DNA of 64,000 nt from Artemia franciscana (lineage: Eukaryota > Arthropoda > Branchiopoda > Anostraca > Artemiidae), in the NCBI RefSeq assembly GCF_032884065.1, contig NC_088873.1:2293718-2357717 (forward strand). Direction: 5' to 3'. Below, one piece after another: positions 12,301 to 23,100 of the stretch (the first letter of the stretch is position 1; each line of letters opens with the position of its first letter). The position numbers and the translations under genes are program-made. The notes below the pieces were generated by a model. The model saw nothing but the letters and a program-made list of their open reading frames with translations. It did no database searches and had not been told where the DNA came from.

Positions 12301-13397
12301 TTCTCTCAATTTCGGCTAAGCTTTTTTCGGCCATAATACTAGGAAGACATAATACTAGTTGTAGGTCACAACTTTACTCAGATCAAAAGACATGGACACC
12401 TAATTGCTGAAAAGTTTTTCCAGACGTGAAATTTGCCAAGGATTTTGAGCTCATAGAGGCCGACAAGCAAAGGCTTCAGGAATTCCTGAACAAACACATG
12501 AAGAAAGCTGAATAGTTTGGGATACACATCAACACCTCAAAATCAAAACTAAGTCAATTAGCAGACACATATACTAGAAAATGAAAGAAGAAGATGCGAA
12601 CAATAAAAAGCTATACAAAAAAAGAAAAACAGAAAGAAATTCACATTTTATAAAATACATGTGTAATTTAAAAAAAAATCCGAGATGATGATTCAAAAAC
12701 AACACCAGCCTATAAAAACATTTTTGCAATATTATGTATGTCCGTAACTTATTGGCTGATACAAGATTCTAAGGAAATGTAACGATTTCGCTTTATCTTA
12801 ATCCTAGGTTTAAATAACTAAAACTGGAACCAGTTAAAGGTCTATTATTACAGTTATATAATAAAAATATATACTATAGCATATGTACAAAAAAAGATTA
12901 GCCCCCACTTTTTCTTCCTTAAAGATGTGTTGAAAATTCTATGATTTGTTGAAACTCTTCCCCTAATTTAGTCCTCTGTGGGCTCCCAAGCTAGAATTTA
13001 CCTATTGCGATTCGAAGGCCAAATACTGTCGTGCTACTTTTTCAAGCTAGAAAATATTGCAGCACTGTCAATGGAAACCTCCTTATCATGTACAATGGGC
13101 AACAGGAAAGAAAATTTAAGCGTAGGTGAACGATCTTAGACTATATACTTTAAGTGTTAAAATTCAAACCCTTTTATTTTCATCTCTGTTTGTGTTACGC
13201 CTTTCCAGCTTTTACTTTTCAGATTTGTCTACAGTGATGATATTGGGGTCGACGTTCAGAAGACATATGTAAGAGTAGATGTCAAAGGGAATGTTTTCCA
13301 GCTTGTCTTCAATGAAAATATTGATTCCCAAAATTCGAAGGCCCAGCGATCATTAGCTACAGGAAAACTTTACATACGAATGCCAAAGCTGAAGTGA
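6202..13397 (+). CDS. DNAAF11: DNAAF11 (LRRC6/tilB), dynein axonemal assembly factor
   Basis: Four exons in frame: 6202-6373, 7252-7429, 8371-8742, 13223-13397, giving 298 residues. Proteins of this family act in the cytoplasm in preassembly of outer and inner dynein arms of motile cilia and sperm flagella. Residues ~20-105 are leucine-rich repeats (LTELKELSL, LEILHLQGNNLQEI, LKRVNLTLNLLGSIEKLGSL), followed by the LRR cap LLGNPCTRSPNYRNYVIASL with LPQLLRLD. After a charged linker (~140-200), residues ~207-297 form the CS/p23-like domain (LNVNEG, then KTYVRVDVKGNVFQLVF and RSLATGKLYIRMPK). The start at 6202 places the LRRs at the same distance from Met as in family members. The protein is shorter than the human one (466 aa, from memory), mainly in the linker and C-terminus. 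The stop lies just after a possible donor, so a further 3' exon is not excluded. Confidence 0.9.
7252..7429 (+). CDS. DNAAF11: DNAAF11 exon 2
   Basis: Acceptor TTTACAG and donor GTAAGT are both good. Phase 1 in, phase 2 out. It encodes the central repeats: DIRKLKHLKRVNLTLNLLG, SIEKLGSLEELEIADFSCNN, then CEELKECLKLND. It joins to exon 3 as LNDLTLLGNPC, matching the family's final LRR and cap. Confidence 0.9.
8371..8742 (+). CDS. DNAAF11: DNAAF11 exon 3
   Basis: Acceptor TTTTTAAG, donor GTAAGT, phase 2 in and out. It encodes the LRR cap (GNPCTRSPNYRNYVIASLPQ), a short charged linker with NNEPERKKSQETPRNWP, and the start of the CS-like domain (RTLEIRGKMLNVNEG, then FYEMELSVPK). In vertebrates the linker is longer and more lysine-rich; here it is compact and wholly within this exon. 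Confidence 0.9.
9855..10155. mobile_element. Palindromic MITE-like element, family A, in DNAAF11 intron 3
   Basis: The left end reads CTTGAAGTAAGGAGCAGCAC and the right end is its near reverse complement, CTGCTCCTTACTTTCAG. Inner arms also pair (AACTGAAATTGTT against AACAATTTCTGTTCG). It is ~300 bp with no ORF, so a non-autonomous element. Other copies or halves: 59.29-59.60, 60.68-60.99, 43.03-43.15, 56.45-56.57 and about 29.89-29.94 kb. Confidence 0.7.
10895..11080. mobile_element. Short TIR element, family B (GGCCGTATCCAG ends)
   Basis: The left end is CAAGGCCGTATCCAGG and the right end CTCTGGATACGGCCCTG, inverted repeats of about 15 bp around a 160-bp interior with G-rich then C-rich flanks. 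No coding capacity. A partial copy lies at about 11655-11785, and one in the opposite orientation at about 50286-50440 (left end AAGGTCGTATCCAGG). The three share AACGCATCAAAAATTTGTTT or its complement. Confidence 0.65.
10965..12225. repeat. ~0.7-kb tandem duplication in DNAAF11 intron 3
   Basis: 10965-11520 and 11670-12225 align along their length with an offset of about 695-719 bases and many substitutions. Shared marks are CAGCACGGCCCACGTTTAACC-like, ATCAGATTGAATCACG and CTAATTACGAATACTAG-like. Each unit includes the right part of a family B element. The stretch between the copies (about 11520-11665) is unique. Neither copy carries a convincing reading frame. Confidence 0.75.
12235..12560 (+). 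mobile_element. LINE reverse-transcriptase remnant with internal deletion
   Basis: 12238-12350 reads MLFKKGDTKEGDNYRSINF, then LSISAKLFSAIILGR, the finger block of LINE RTs (usual form FKKGD..NYRPISLLS). After a gap in homology, 12420-12545 reads FAKDFELIEADKQRLQEFL, a stop, then FGIHINTSKSKLS, the region around and after the catalytic FADD motif. The acidic pair has become FAKD and most of the palm is missing. A pseudogene fragment immediately after the tandem duplication. Confidence 0.7.
13223..13397 (+). CDS. DNAAF11: DNAAF11 exon 4 (last exon seen)
   Basis: Acceptor CTTTTCAG, phase 2 in. It completes the CS-like domain: FVYSDDIGVDVQKTYVRVDV, then FQLVFNENI, AQRSLATGKLYIRMPKLK, then TGA. 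The fit to human [20 protein letters not shown] is close. The stop overlaps a possible donor (GTGAGC at 13394), so a longer isoform is possible. I saw no convincing next exon before 17 kb. Confidence 0.88.
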
Positions 13398-13635
13398 GCC
13401 AAAATATGAGATAGTGTCATTCGAATGGCAGTGCAACCTTTTGGGTGGCAATAGTCTAAAAATTCTACCAAACATCCTACTTTTAGTTTCCTTTTTTTAT
13501 TCTTAATTTGATGTTTACAACACAAGAACTTATTATTGTATTGGTGTTGTTTTGCTGAATTGAATGAGTGTATAATAGTTTAGGCAGCTATATATAGTTT
13601 AAACGCAAATCACTTACGCGCAAAACATTCAGAAA

Positions 13636-13641
13636 AATAAA
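13636..13641 (+). promoter_or_regulatory. Candidate polyadenylation signal of DNAAF11
   Basis: First canonical AATAAA downstream of the TGA at 13395-13397, about 240 bases away, followed by GTGTCTT. Position only; no transcript evidence. Confidence 0.4.
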
Positions 13642-13666
13642 AAAAGTGTCTTACCAGTCCGCTTCA

Positions 13667-15215
13667 TTCCAAAGGTTAGAACTCAGTTAATTGAACCCTC
13701 TATCAAATAAGTCGTCTTTCAACTGATGATCCGTTAAACTCAAACCCCAGATGACTCAACATCAGTTTAAGTCAACCCCCATCTAACTCAAAACCATGCA
13801 AACAAATCCCCGTGCAATTCAACTCCAATTTAAACTTAAAACCATTAAACTTAAAATTTAAAACTGAACCCTCATGCAGTTCCTTGCTCCGAGAACATTG
13901 GATGGTTTCCCGTTTTAATGCACCAAAAATGTTCCATTGACCCACTAGTTCTGGAAAAAAAGAAAGAAAAGGAAGACATGACAGCGTATCAAGCTCTTTT
14001 TTATAATTTCCAAGAATTTCTTTCGTAATTGATCTTATTGTTGAATTAAAAATATTGCATTAAATCATTAAATGTGTCAGCTTTGAATTTGAATAAATTT
14101 TCATTCACTTTGTTTCAAAACATTTCTTCTTTATTTTCCACTTGCAAATGGGGCCGTAAAGGCGGGTGTTCAAGAGGGGAATTATAAAACCAGCTTACAG
14201 GTTTTCGATCATTAGGATCTCAGTGGTAGATCTTTTATCGTTTCAAGTCTTTACAATCCAGAAAAGACACTAAAACCAAATGTTGGTCCCATAAGGCATT
14301 CCATGATGGAATAATAATGAAAATCATGTAAATACGAGCATTGAGTTTCACATGAACTTAAACGGCTCTTTATGATGTTCTAGCGTCTCATTAGCACTGT
14401 AGAAATAAAAAAGAAAAAAGAGACTGATCAGCGTTTCCAGCTGTTTTTAACCATAAATTTGTCTCCGCAATAATAGTAATTAAAAGTAATCCCTACTATT
14501 AAGATGAATCTAAACAATGGCTATCATTCCTGAATCGGCATTAATGACAATTTTTTTAACATGTTATTAAGGTTCTGATTGTGGTTTTCAGTGTACTGAG
14601 CTGCAGCTATTGCTGCAACTATGAGATTCAGGTGTGTTGGGGCGCAGTGCATGAAAAGTTTTTCTAATTTAAAATGTGGTGGTTTCGCATTGAAGCAGTA
14701 TATAAAACTTCTAACGTTAGGATTAACCAAAGGATAAGCTCCATTTCATTTGAGTCAACTCTTATCACCTCCGACAAAACTGGCTAACTTATAATTTTTA
14801 ATCATATTGTTGATTTGAGAAAGGTTGAGCTAAATGAGGTTGAGTCAAATAGGGTTGGGTTAAACAGAGAGTAAATTGCATGAGGATTGAATTAAATGAA
14901 GGCTGAATTGCACGGGTGTTCAGTTGAATGTGCGTTGACTTAAACTGGGTTTCAGTTGAACGGGGGATGAGTTGCACGAGGATTTATTTAAAAAGGGGTT
15001 GGCTATTACAAGGGTGGAGGAGGGGGAGGGTCAAAAGGGGCTCTAGTTTCTTGGGATTGATTTGAAAATGGTTCATATGCATGGGAGTTGAGTTGAATCG
15101 ACGGGATTTGAATTTCATGCAGGTTGAAATATACTGGGATTCATCCAAACAAGGGTTGAGTTTCACGACAGCTAAGATAAGCGGATTCAGTTTAACAGGG
15201 TTCAATTAAACGAGA
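13667..15215. mobile_element. Fold-back-like element with minisatellite arms
   Basis: 13667-13885 is a degenerate array of ~16-17-bp units of the form AACTCAACCCCATTTAA. About 14818-15215 is an array of the same unit in opposite orientation (GTTGAGTTAAATGAGGG-like, e.g. GGTTGAGTCAAATAGGG). Between them lies ~0.9 kb of AT-rich DNA without a recognisable frame. Long inverted arms built of short tandem repeats are the hallmark of fold-back elements such as Drosophila FB. Sharp ends or a target duplication are not evident. It could also be two unrelated arrays that happen to face each other. Confidence 0.5.
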
Positions 15216-17036
15216 ATTCAGCGGAAAAGGAACTGTTTAAACTTCCTCTCCCAAAATTTTCTTTTGGCCTTAGCCATGTTTGCAGCAAGTGCACAAGGCA
15301 TGTGAATTTTGGCCCTTATTTTTAGTACTTTTGAATATTAGATATTATGTGACTACATTTTTACTACAGTTAGTCTCAAGCAGTTAATCCTCTGCACTCA
15401 CAGCTAATCTGATTATATTTATCTTTGAGCCCCCAGTTAGCTTTTCATAACTCCTGTCATGAAGTAAAGTCAGTGCTTAGTCTCTCAAGGAGTTTCGAAT
15501 TTCGCTTGTGATTTATGAACTCTCAACAACAATGGTCTTAGAGTATTTAAAAACAACTTAAATTTAGTTTCTCTGAAAATTTACGTGACAATCTGACAAT
15601 CGCCCTGCTAATAGAATAGTAAACGACGTTTTGAAGTTGTCAGAACTCTGGTTGACTTGATTGCATTCAAGTCAACTATAATCAATTACCGTGCTATAAT
15701 ATATCAATTATCTTGCTCAACTATAATCAATTACCTATAATCAGTTCCTTGTTCAAACCACCAGCAAAAGGTTTATAATACAAATCAAGACAAATGCCGA
15801 ACTAAGCAATTTAATCGCAGCTGACATATTAAGTGCTTGTGCTTGTTTGTCTTCAATGTCTTCCAACAATCGTTTAAGTGAATTTTGTCCGTTAAAAACA
15901 GATTTACTTAGTACATTTTATCTGAGGTAAATAAAAATTACTTATGAGATGATAATGAATTTTCGTGTGATTACTTATCGGTTTTAATCTTGTTAATGTT
16001 TAATAAGTGTTGTTTAATAGGTATAATTAATTGATTGAATAATTTGGATTCAATACTCATGATGCGCACTGAATCTAGAAATTGGTACTGGAGATGTTCA
16101 TTTACCTCATCTCAAAAAATGGAGCTGGAGGTATCCATTTTGCCTAATCTTAGAACGTCATTTTGTTTTGTTATCTTGTAGCAGAGAGATTTAAAAAACT
16201 TCAAAACTGACCATTGCAGTCGTCTTAAAAGTCGTCCCCTGGTGCCATCAAGCTTAAGAACGGCACTGATCCCAGCGCTGGATTTCTTAAAAGTATTTAG
16301 TACATTAAAAAAAAATTAATTCATTGATATTTTGTCTCAGTTGCAATAAACATACATAGATAAGCACTTCATAATTTTTCTTGTCAATCATTTGATTTGG
16401 ATATCAAAGAAACTAACTAGTGGTAGCTGGTAACTAATTAAAACACTGACTGCTGAAATATTGACTTGGAGAAAAATTCAGTCGATACCTATCCTAAAAG
16501 TACTTGAGTTAAAAAAAACTATAACCTGGGCCTGACGATTATGCCTAAGCTACAAATGAATAACTACTTTGCTCATAGTTAAATAAGAAAATAGGCTTTT
16601 TAGTAATGCAAAAAAACTGTGCTCTTTTGTGAACAGCATCAAGGTAGAAGACATGTTTAGTAATGCAGTAAAAATAGGGTCTTTCAGCAGAATTCAGTCT
16701 GGTGAAATATGGTAACATTTTAAGTCACAGAAAGTTAAACGAAGGCTTTGATAACCAGCTTAAGGGGTTTGTTTGAAACGATAACATTGATTAAATGCTT
16801 CTCAAATTAAGAATAGTATTCAATCTGTGCAAAATAACCTGTAATCACCTTCGAAAGAAAAACTGCATGGTTTTGTCGGTTGTGTAGTTGCACTTTAAAT
16901 ACATATGTTAGGAACTTTAAACGGGTTTAGCCTGCGTAAAAAGTAATTTTTTGAATATTGATTGGAATTCCGAAAATATGAAACTGGAAACAGTGAGCGC
17001 AGCGCCAATTTTGAAATCTATAAGAAAACGTGCAAA
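15216..17036. other. Spacer between DNAAF11 and PPM1G, no gene recognised
   Basis: AT-rich, no coding frame I can support and no clear repeat. It contains the 5' flank of PPM1G. I see no convincing TATA box or initiator close to the ATG at 17037. A short local repeat at about 15660-15750 reads TATAATCAATTACC and TATAATATATCAATTA. Confidence 0.4.
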
Positions 17037-17153
17037 ATGGGAGCATACCTTTCTGAACCAGTTACTCAAAAAATATCAGATGATGAAACTTCTGCAAAAA
17101 AACGAATTGTATGTGGTTCTTCATCAATGCAAGGATGGAGAACATCCCAGGAA
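17037..17153 (+). CDS. PPM1G: PPM1G exon 1
   Basis: ATG at 17037 in strong context (A at -3, G at +4). Encodes residues 1-39, [20 protein letters not shown] and then [18 protein letters not shown] is a family signature. Ends in phase 0 before GTAAGT. MGAYLS at the very start matches vertebrate PPM1G, which fixes the start. Confidence 0.95.
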
Positions 17154-20100
17154 GTAAGTTTGTCTCAGGCCTGGTTTTGTTCCAGAGATAGATTGGTTAG
17201 GTTACAATTAATTCAGCTTTATTGCCACATAAACTGCCAAGAAGGACCCAATAACTATGCCAACAAGGCTTAAGTGTAATTTAGGAAAAGAATGCTTTGT
17301 CTTTCCTCTGTGTATATCATAAAATCACAATTTCAGACTAACTTTGTTGAGTGTTTGAAGGACTAGGCCTATGTTCAGCTGACAAGACCCCCAAAATAAA
17401 GACAGAAGAAAGCTAGCTGATAAAGCCCTAGTTTTGGGGCTTCATTCTCTCATGAAGTAACTGAGTAAGCTGCATAGGACCCACAGAAATTTATCCATGG
17501 CCTTAAATGTATCCTATAAACTTGTTATCAGGTTATCATCTTTAAATCTATCATTTCCTTATTTCTAGGGTTTAGAAGATGACAGGTGCTTAGATGACCT
17601 AAGGCTTGGCTGAACCATTGAGATTTTTACAAAGGACATTTTAGCCTGCCTTAATAGGCTATAGAGGTTTCAGTCTCTTTTTCACTGGCTCTTCTTATTT
17701 AAAGATGCAATTTGTTTTTCAAAAGGATTTCTACTTATATCAAGGTCTTTTTCCTAAATTTAATAAATGAATTTTTAGATCTTCAAAACTTTAATCTGTA
17801 AATCAGGCTATTGGCTAGTAAAGGTACAAGGTTCAATACATTTTCCTTGTGTCTCGTTTGAGTAACACTTCTTTTTCTCAAGGTTTCACTATTATACAAA
17901 AATTGTAAAACATCAATGCTCTTTGAGAGGAAAGGAGTAGAAGTACATAGACCTAGTTTAAAATATATTGGTTAATTCCCAAGATTTTTGTTCACTTTCT
18001 TACCTTAAATTGCAACTTGGAGCAATTGAAGGATTTCCCATCCTGTAGCATTGCTCAGCATTTCTTTAAAAAATGCCATGTGGATCAATTCGGAATTGTT
18101 TTGAATATTGATCTTATTGCTCTACTCCTTGTCAAGTGAGGCTTTGAATTCTTTGATGGTCTTACTGGATACAGTATGATTGCTCAGTTAGTTCCACTGG
18201 TCTACTACCCAGTTGGTTAGGAAGTGATGGCATTCCCTCTTCTGAGTGTTGACCTTTATGAGCTTCTTAGAATGACCCCTTGTCTGCTGTGATGAATCAA
18301 TGAAGAAGAGACCATGAATTAGATTGTTGTGAATCAATTTGTAAGTGTTATGTCACCCCTTTTTCTTTGGTAAGTCATACTGTATAAGTTCAGAGTTTGC
18401 AGTCTCATTGGGTAAGGAAGATGTTGGCACCTGTCTACTATCTTTGTTGCTTTCCTGTGTACTTTCTCTATCATGTCCTTGTCCACTTTGTAGAAAAGAG
18501 ATATAATTGACATGCCAGTTTTTCCAAACTTTTCTCCAAAATAGACAAAGCCCCCCCCCCTCCATCTAGTATTTCTCTATGAAATGATAAGAACAACTAG
18601 ATAAATATAAGATATGAATAAAAGTAGAAAGAAGCATCATACTCTGATTAATAGAAGCATTGCAGTTTAAAAAGTAGGAATCTCATCATAGGCCTAATAA
18701 TATTTTTTTATAATTTTAGATATAGCCTATGGCTATATTGGATTCAATGTAAATTGGGGGGGGGGGTCTTGAAATTGACTGTTGTCTTTGAAAAATCTTA
18801 GTTTATAATAATGCTTCTATTCTAATTATTCCTTCACAAGAGCCATCTAGATTCTTTCAGAAGAGTCAATAGAACAGAGTGTTACAAAAAAACCTAGTTA
18901 TTTCAAAGGGAAGTTAAAAGATTGTTAACCTATGAGAAGCAAAAAAGAACAAAATTATATGATAACTCAAACTGAAAGCAAACAAAAATTACCATAAATA
19001 AATAAGACCCAAAATAAATAGAAATTAAGGTAAATGTTTAGTTTCATTACAAACTGTCTAAAGTGAGTGTTGCTTCATATAGCAAGATTCTGATGATTAC
19101 ATATTGTTTCTTTGTCATTATTAGAGAAGTACATCCATTTTTTAGATTTCTAAAATTCCCCTTTAATAAGACTAAAAACGCATAAAGTAGGCTTGCTTAC
19201 AGGTAACATTACCTATAGAGCAAAGAGTATTAGTTCATGAGTCCTATGGGGAGAAGGGCAAGGTCTTTATTCTATTTTTTATTCAACCAAGAGTGATAAA
19301 ACTAAAAAAAACCTGAAACAAGTTTTAGTCAATAAATATAGAATACAGACCTCACCCTGCTGCCTGCAGGGCTCATGGACTAATACACTTTACTCTCTAG
19401 GTAATGCTACCTGTAAGCAAGCCCACTTCATACATCTTTAGTTTGCCCCATGGAGGAGGAGGGTCATCCAGAAATGGATACACTTCTAGAATTAGCATTT
19501 CTAAGTGCTCTAAGCTAGAAATTATGCTGCTTTGCAGTATAGTTTTCCCCTTGGACCCCCTTTGACCTTCCAAAGGGCCAGGTCATCATTTGCACTTACT
19601 TAAAAATAAATTACATTTCAACTAATTCTAACAGTATGTTGTAGTCTAGTATCCATAATGGTTGTCAAGCATTCACAAAAGCAAAAAATCACCATATTGA
19701 CTATAATTACTTGGAAGAACTAATGAAAACAAAAATTACTATCAATAAGTAAATAAAACCCAAACTAATAGAGCTTAACATGATGAATCACATCAAGCAT
19801 AAAAATTACATATACTGCTTTAGATGATTTAATAAATCATGAAGCAAACAGAAATAATAATGAATGATCAGACTTAAAACCTAGAAAAACTACCACAGAG
19901 AGGAGGATGCTATACCCCTTAAACATTCTCAAGGTCAGAGTGTGATTTTTATCTTGCTATCATTGAATTATATTTCAAGTTGTTTATTTCTTATTTGTTG
20001 TTACACAAACAACAGTACAACAGCACAAATAACATCATATGGCTAATCAAGGTTTAAAAATAAGACTACTACTTCTCCCATCCCTCTCTCCCTCTAAAAT

Positions 20101-23100
20101 CTTCTAAATGCCTAGGGTGTCATTTGTGTTATGTTGAAGACAAAAAGTATTTTTCAAAAGTGTAGCTTTTATTTGTAAAAAAAATAACAACAAAGAGCCC
20201 ATAATAATTAAGATTACTAGAAATAACTAATGAAAATAGGTTTTTTGACATAATATGTTGTGGTAAAGAGAAATTGCATATTCTTTTTTAGGAAAACTCA
20301 AACAGTGCTCTGTCCCCTAGATGTGGTGGGCTTATTCCTTTTTGTGACAATTTCTGTGTTTAGAGAATTCATTAGTAGCAGCATCTGTTGTTTTAATGTT
20401 TGATATATTTATTTATTTTAGTTTCTGTTTTCTTTTGGTATCATTTATTCATTGATAGTAAGAAGGACATTTCTTGACTTTACAGTGCATAGCCACAATT
20501 GGCAGTTGCACATAGCATAACACAAAACCAGCCAAAGGCAATATGCTACAACTACCTGCCTAACAAGTCAGACTGCCAAAAGCCTCATCTATATTATACT
20601 CCAGTGGATCAGAGCTGTGTTATTGTTTGTCATCCAAAATGTGAAGCTTTTTTCACTTCAAGAAATTGATCATTGGCTAAATTTTTACAGTGTACCAGGT
20701 TTTAGAAAAATATATAGAATTTTGCTGCAACCAGTACCAATCCTACATTGGCTTCAGACAAGCCTTTGACCTTATTGGGAGAAGTGGTCTGTGGCTTATC
20801 CTCCTTCATTATGAAATCCTGTGAAAACTAGTTGACCTTTCCAAAGATATCTCTTCTTAATTTAGAAGTTCTGTCATGACTAGTGAAGGTATCACTGACA
20901 GCTTCCAGGTGTGTGCAGGAGTCCTTCATGGGTGTTAATGTCCCACCCTACACCCACAGAGTTTCTGTACAATTTCCAAAGGGCATTCTTGAGGGGTTGC
21001 AGATATGCCCTTTTGATGACCTATATACATGGCTTGCTTTTGATTCCCTCCCTCCTTTTCAAAGTCAAGATTCGAGATCTGCTCCCCCCCTCCCTAAGCA
21101 TCCCCTAAAATTTTTAACTCAATCTCCCAAGCTGCTCTTGAGATAATGCAGATACACTGTTTTGGTAACCTGAATACATTTAGTTCTTTTAGTTTTTATT
21201 GCTTGTGCTATAGGGGTTCATAGTGCCAAGAATTTTGAACAGATTAGAAACTAAAGCCCTCCTCCTAAGTTAAGTTTCAAGGTCCATTCTCTTTCCTTCC
21301 CCTTCAACACTCTTAAAAGTTTCAACTTGGTCCCAAAAGGTGTTCCCAGGAAATTGTTTTTAATACATTGAAGCACAAAATATGTTGTTAATTTACCTTG
21401 CTTCTTGACTATGAATCAATTACAAGTCCCATAGTAGCTTAGTGCTTGATTGGAGGCCGATCAGAGAAAAAGTATTTTTAGCCCTCCCCACAAGTTGAAA
21501 TTTGAGATACACTCATCTCCCCTAAGATTTTAACTTGATACCCAGCCATTCTTGAGATATTGCTTGGATGCGATTTTGATAACCTGGTACCACATGGGGT
21601 CTTTTTATTTATCTTCTTATTTAAACATGGATAGATTTTAATTCATGTAGGGTCTTGTAATACAAATACAATTGGGTGGATCTAATAATGGGCATTTTTT
21701 CTGCAACAATCTCCAGTAATGAGTTTATTATGCCCAGGCTCCTACAACAAAAAGCAATATAAGCTCAAGCACATTATCAAACACTACAATTTTTACCTAA
21801 ACTTATCTGTAAAACAATGGGTAGTTTATGTAACTTCAAGACATTGCTTTTGGGGGTAATTTTGACTTCAGAGGTGCACATTTGATAAAATTGCTTTCAA
21901 AAAATTTGCTCAAATATTATTTGGTTGTAAGGGGCCAAGTTACAGAAGAGAGAATGGGTAGAACTTTGGCTACACTCAAAGACTTGTCCCTTAAAAGAGC
22001 ACTTGAATTCTGAGTTTCCAATTACATGAATTCCCTCCTAATTCTCTACAGCCACCCCTTCTACGTGAAGTGGCTGGGGGAGTCTTTTTTGGCTTTTCAG
22101 GTCTCTTTCAAGGGCAACTTTCAAGTGCTATTTTTGGGAGAGTACCCCAATTTTTTTTAATTTTTTTTTTACACTAGCTCACTCTTGGCCCAAGGATGTA
22201 CAACTTTAAGTTTCAAACTAGTCAGGAGCAAAAAGTTTTCAGCTTATTTCTGGGCCTCCTATTCATCACTCCCCTCTCTTCTTACAACAATGCGGTTCTT
22301 ATGACCCAAAGAACAATCTCTAAAAGTTTCATGCCTATGCACACAAAAGATCAATCATCCTCCCTTTTCCCTTTCTAAAGCCTATCTGTAAATGATTGAC
22401 AACCTGCATAATTTACAGCACTTATCCCAGGGACTATGGGTGTCATGTCACACCTATGGGCATGTTTATTGTACCTTTTAACTCTTCGGAAGAAAATTAC
22501 TATTGTAAAATTTTGATCAGATTTCTGGGGGCTACAGGGGAACGGGTAGTAAGTCTGCTCAAAATGTAGCCCAAGGAAAGGAAAACAAAATGAATTTTAC
22601 ATGGAAGGGACATGACTCCACATTTTGGTACTATAATGTTTGCTCTGATCCTTTGTCTTCAGTATATTTTTGGAAACCTGAGTGATGCTGTAAGACAGAA
22701 ATCAGTCATAACAAAGAAAATTTTCTCTTTTTATTCACCATTTAATGCTTTTTCCAAATATAATAATAATCACTGTCAATGCAATTCTAACCCAGCCCCC
22801 ACCCCCCTAACTGGGGCACAGATCAGGGAAAACTTCTCCTCCTCAAGTTCCAAGGTATCAGGATGCAGTGCTGACACCTTGGAATTCAGCTGATGTTTTT
22901 AGTTTACTTCAGCTTATTTTTCAGCATTTGCTGGCACACTGAACAATTCTGTCAGCACAACATCCCTCCAAACTCAAACCCAATCTACACCCCTGCCCCC
23001 TAATGCAGCTGGATATAGTCCTAGATTATGCTTAAAAGTTTGCTGGTTTTGTGGCTTTTGCCAGTTTCTTGCAGGCACTCTAATCAAAACCAATAAGAAT

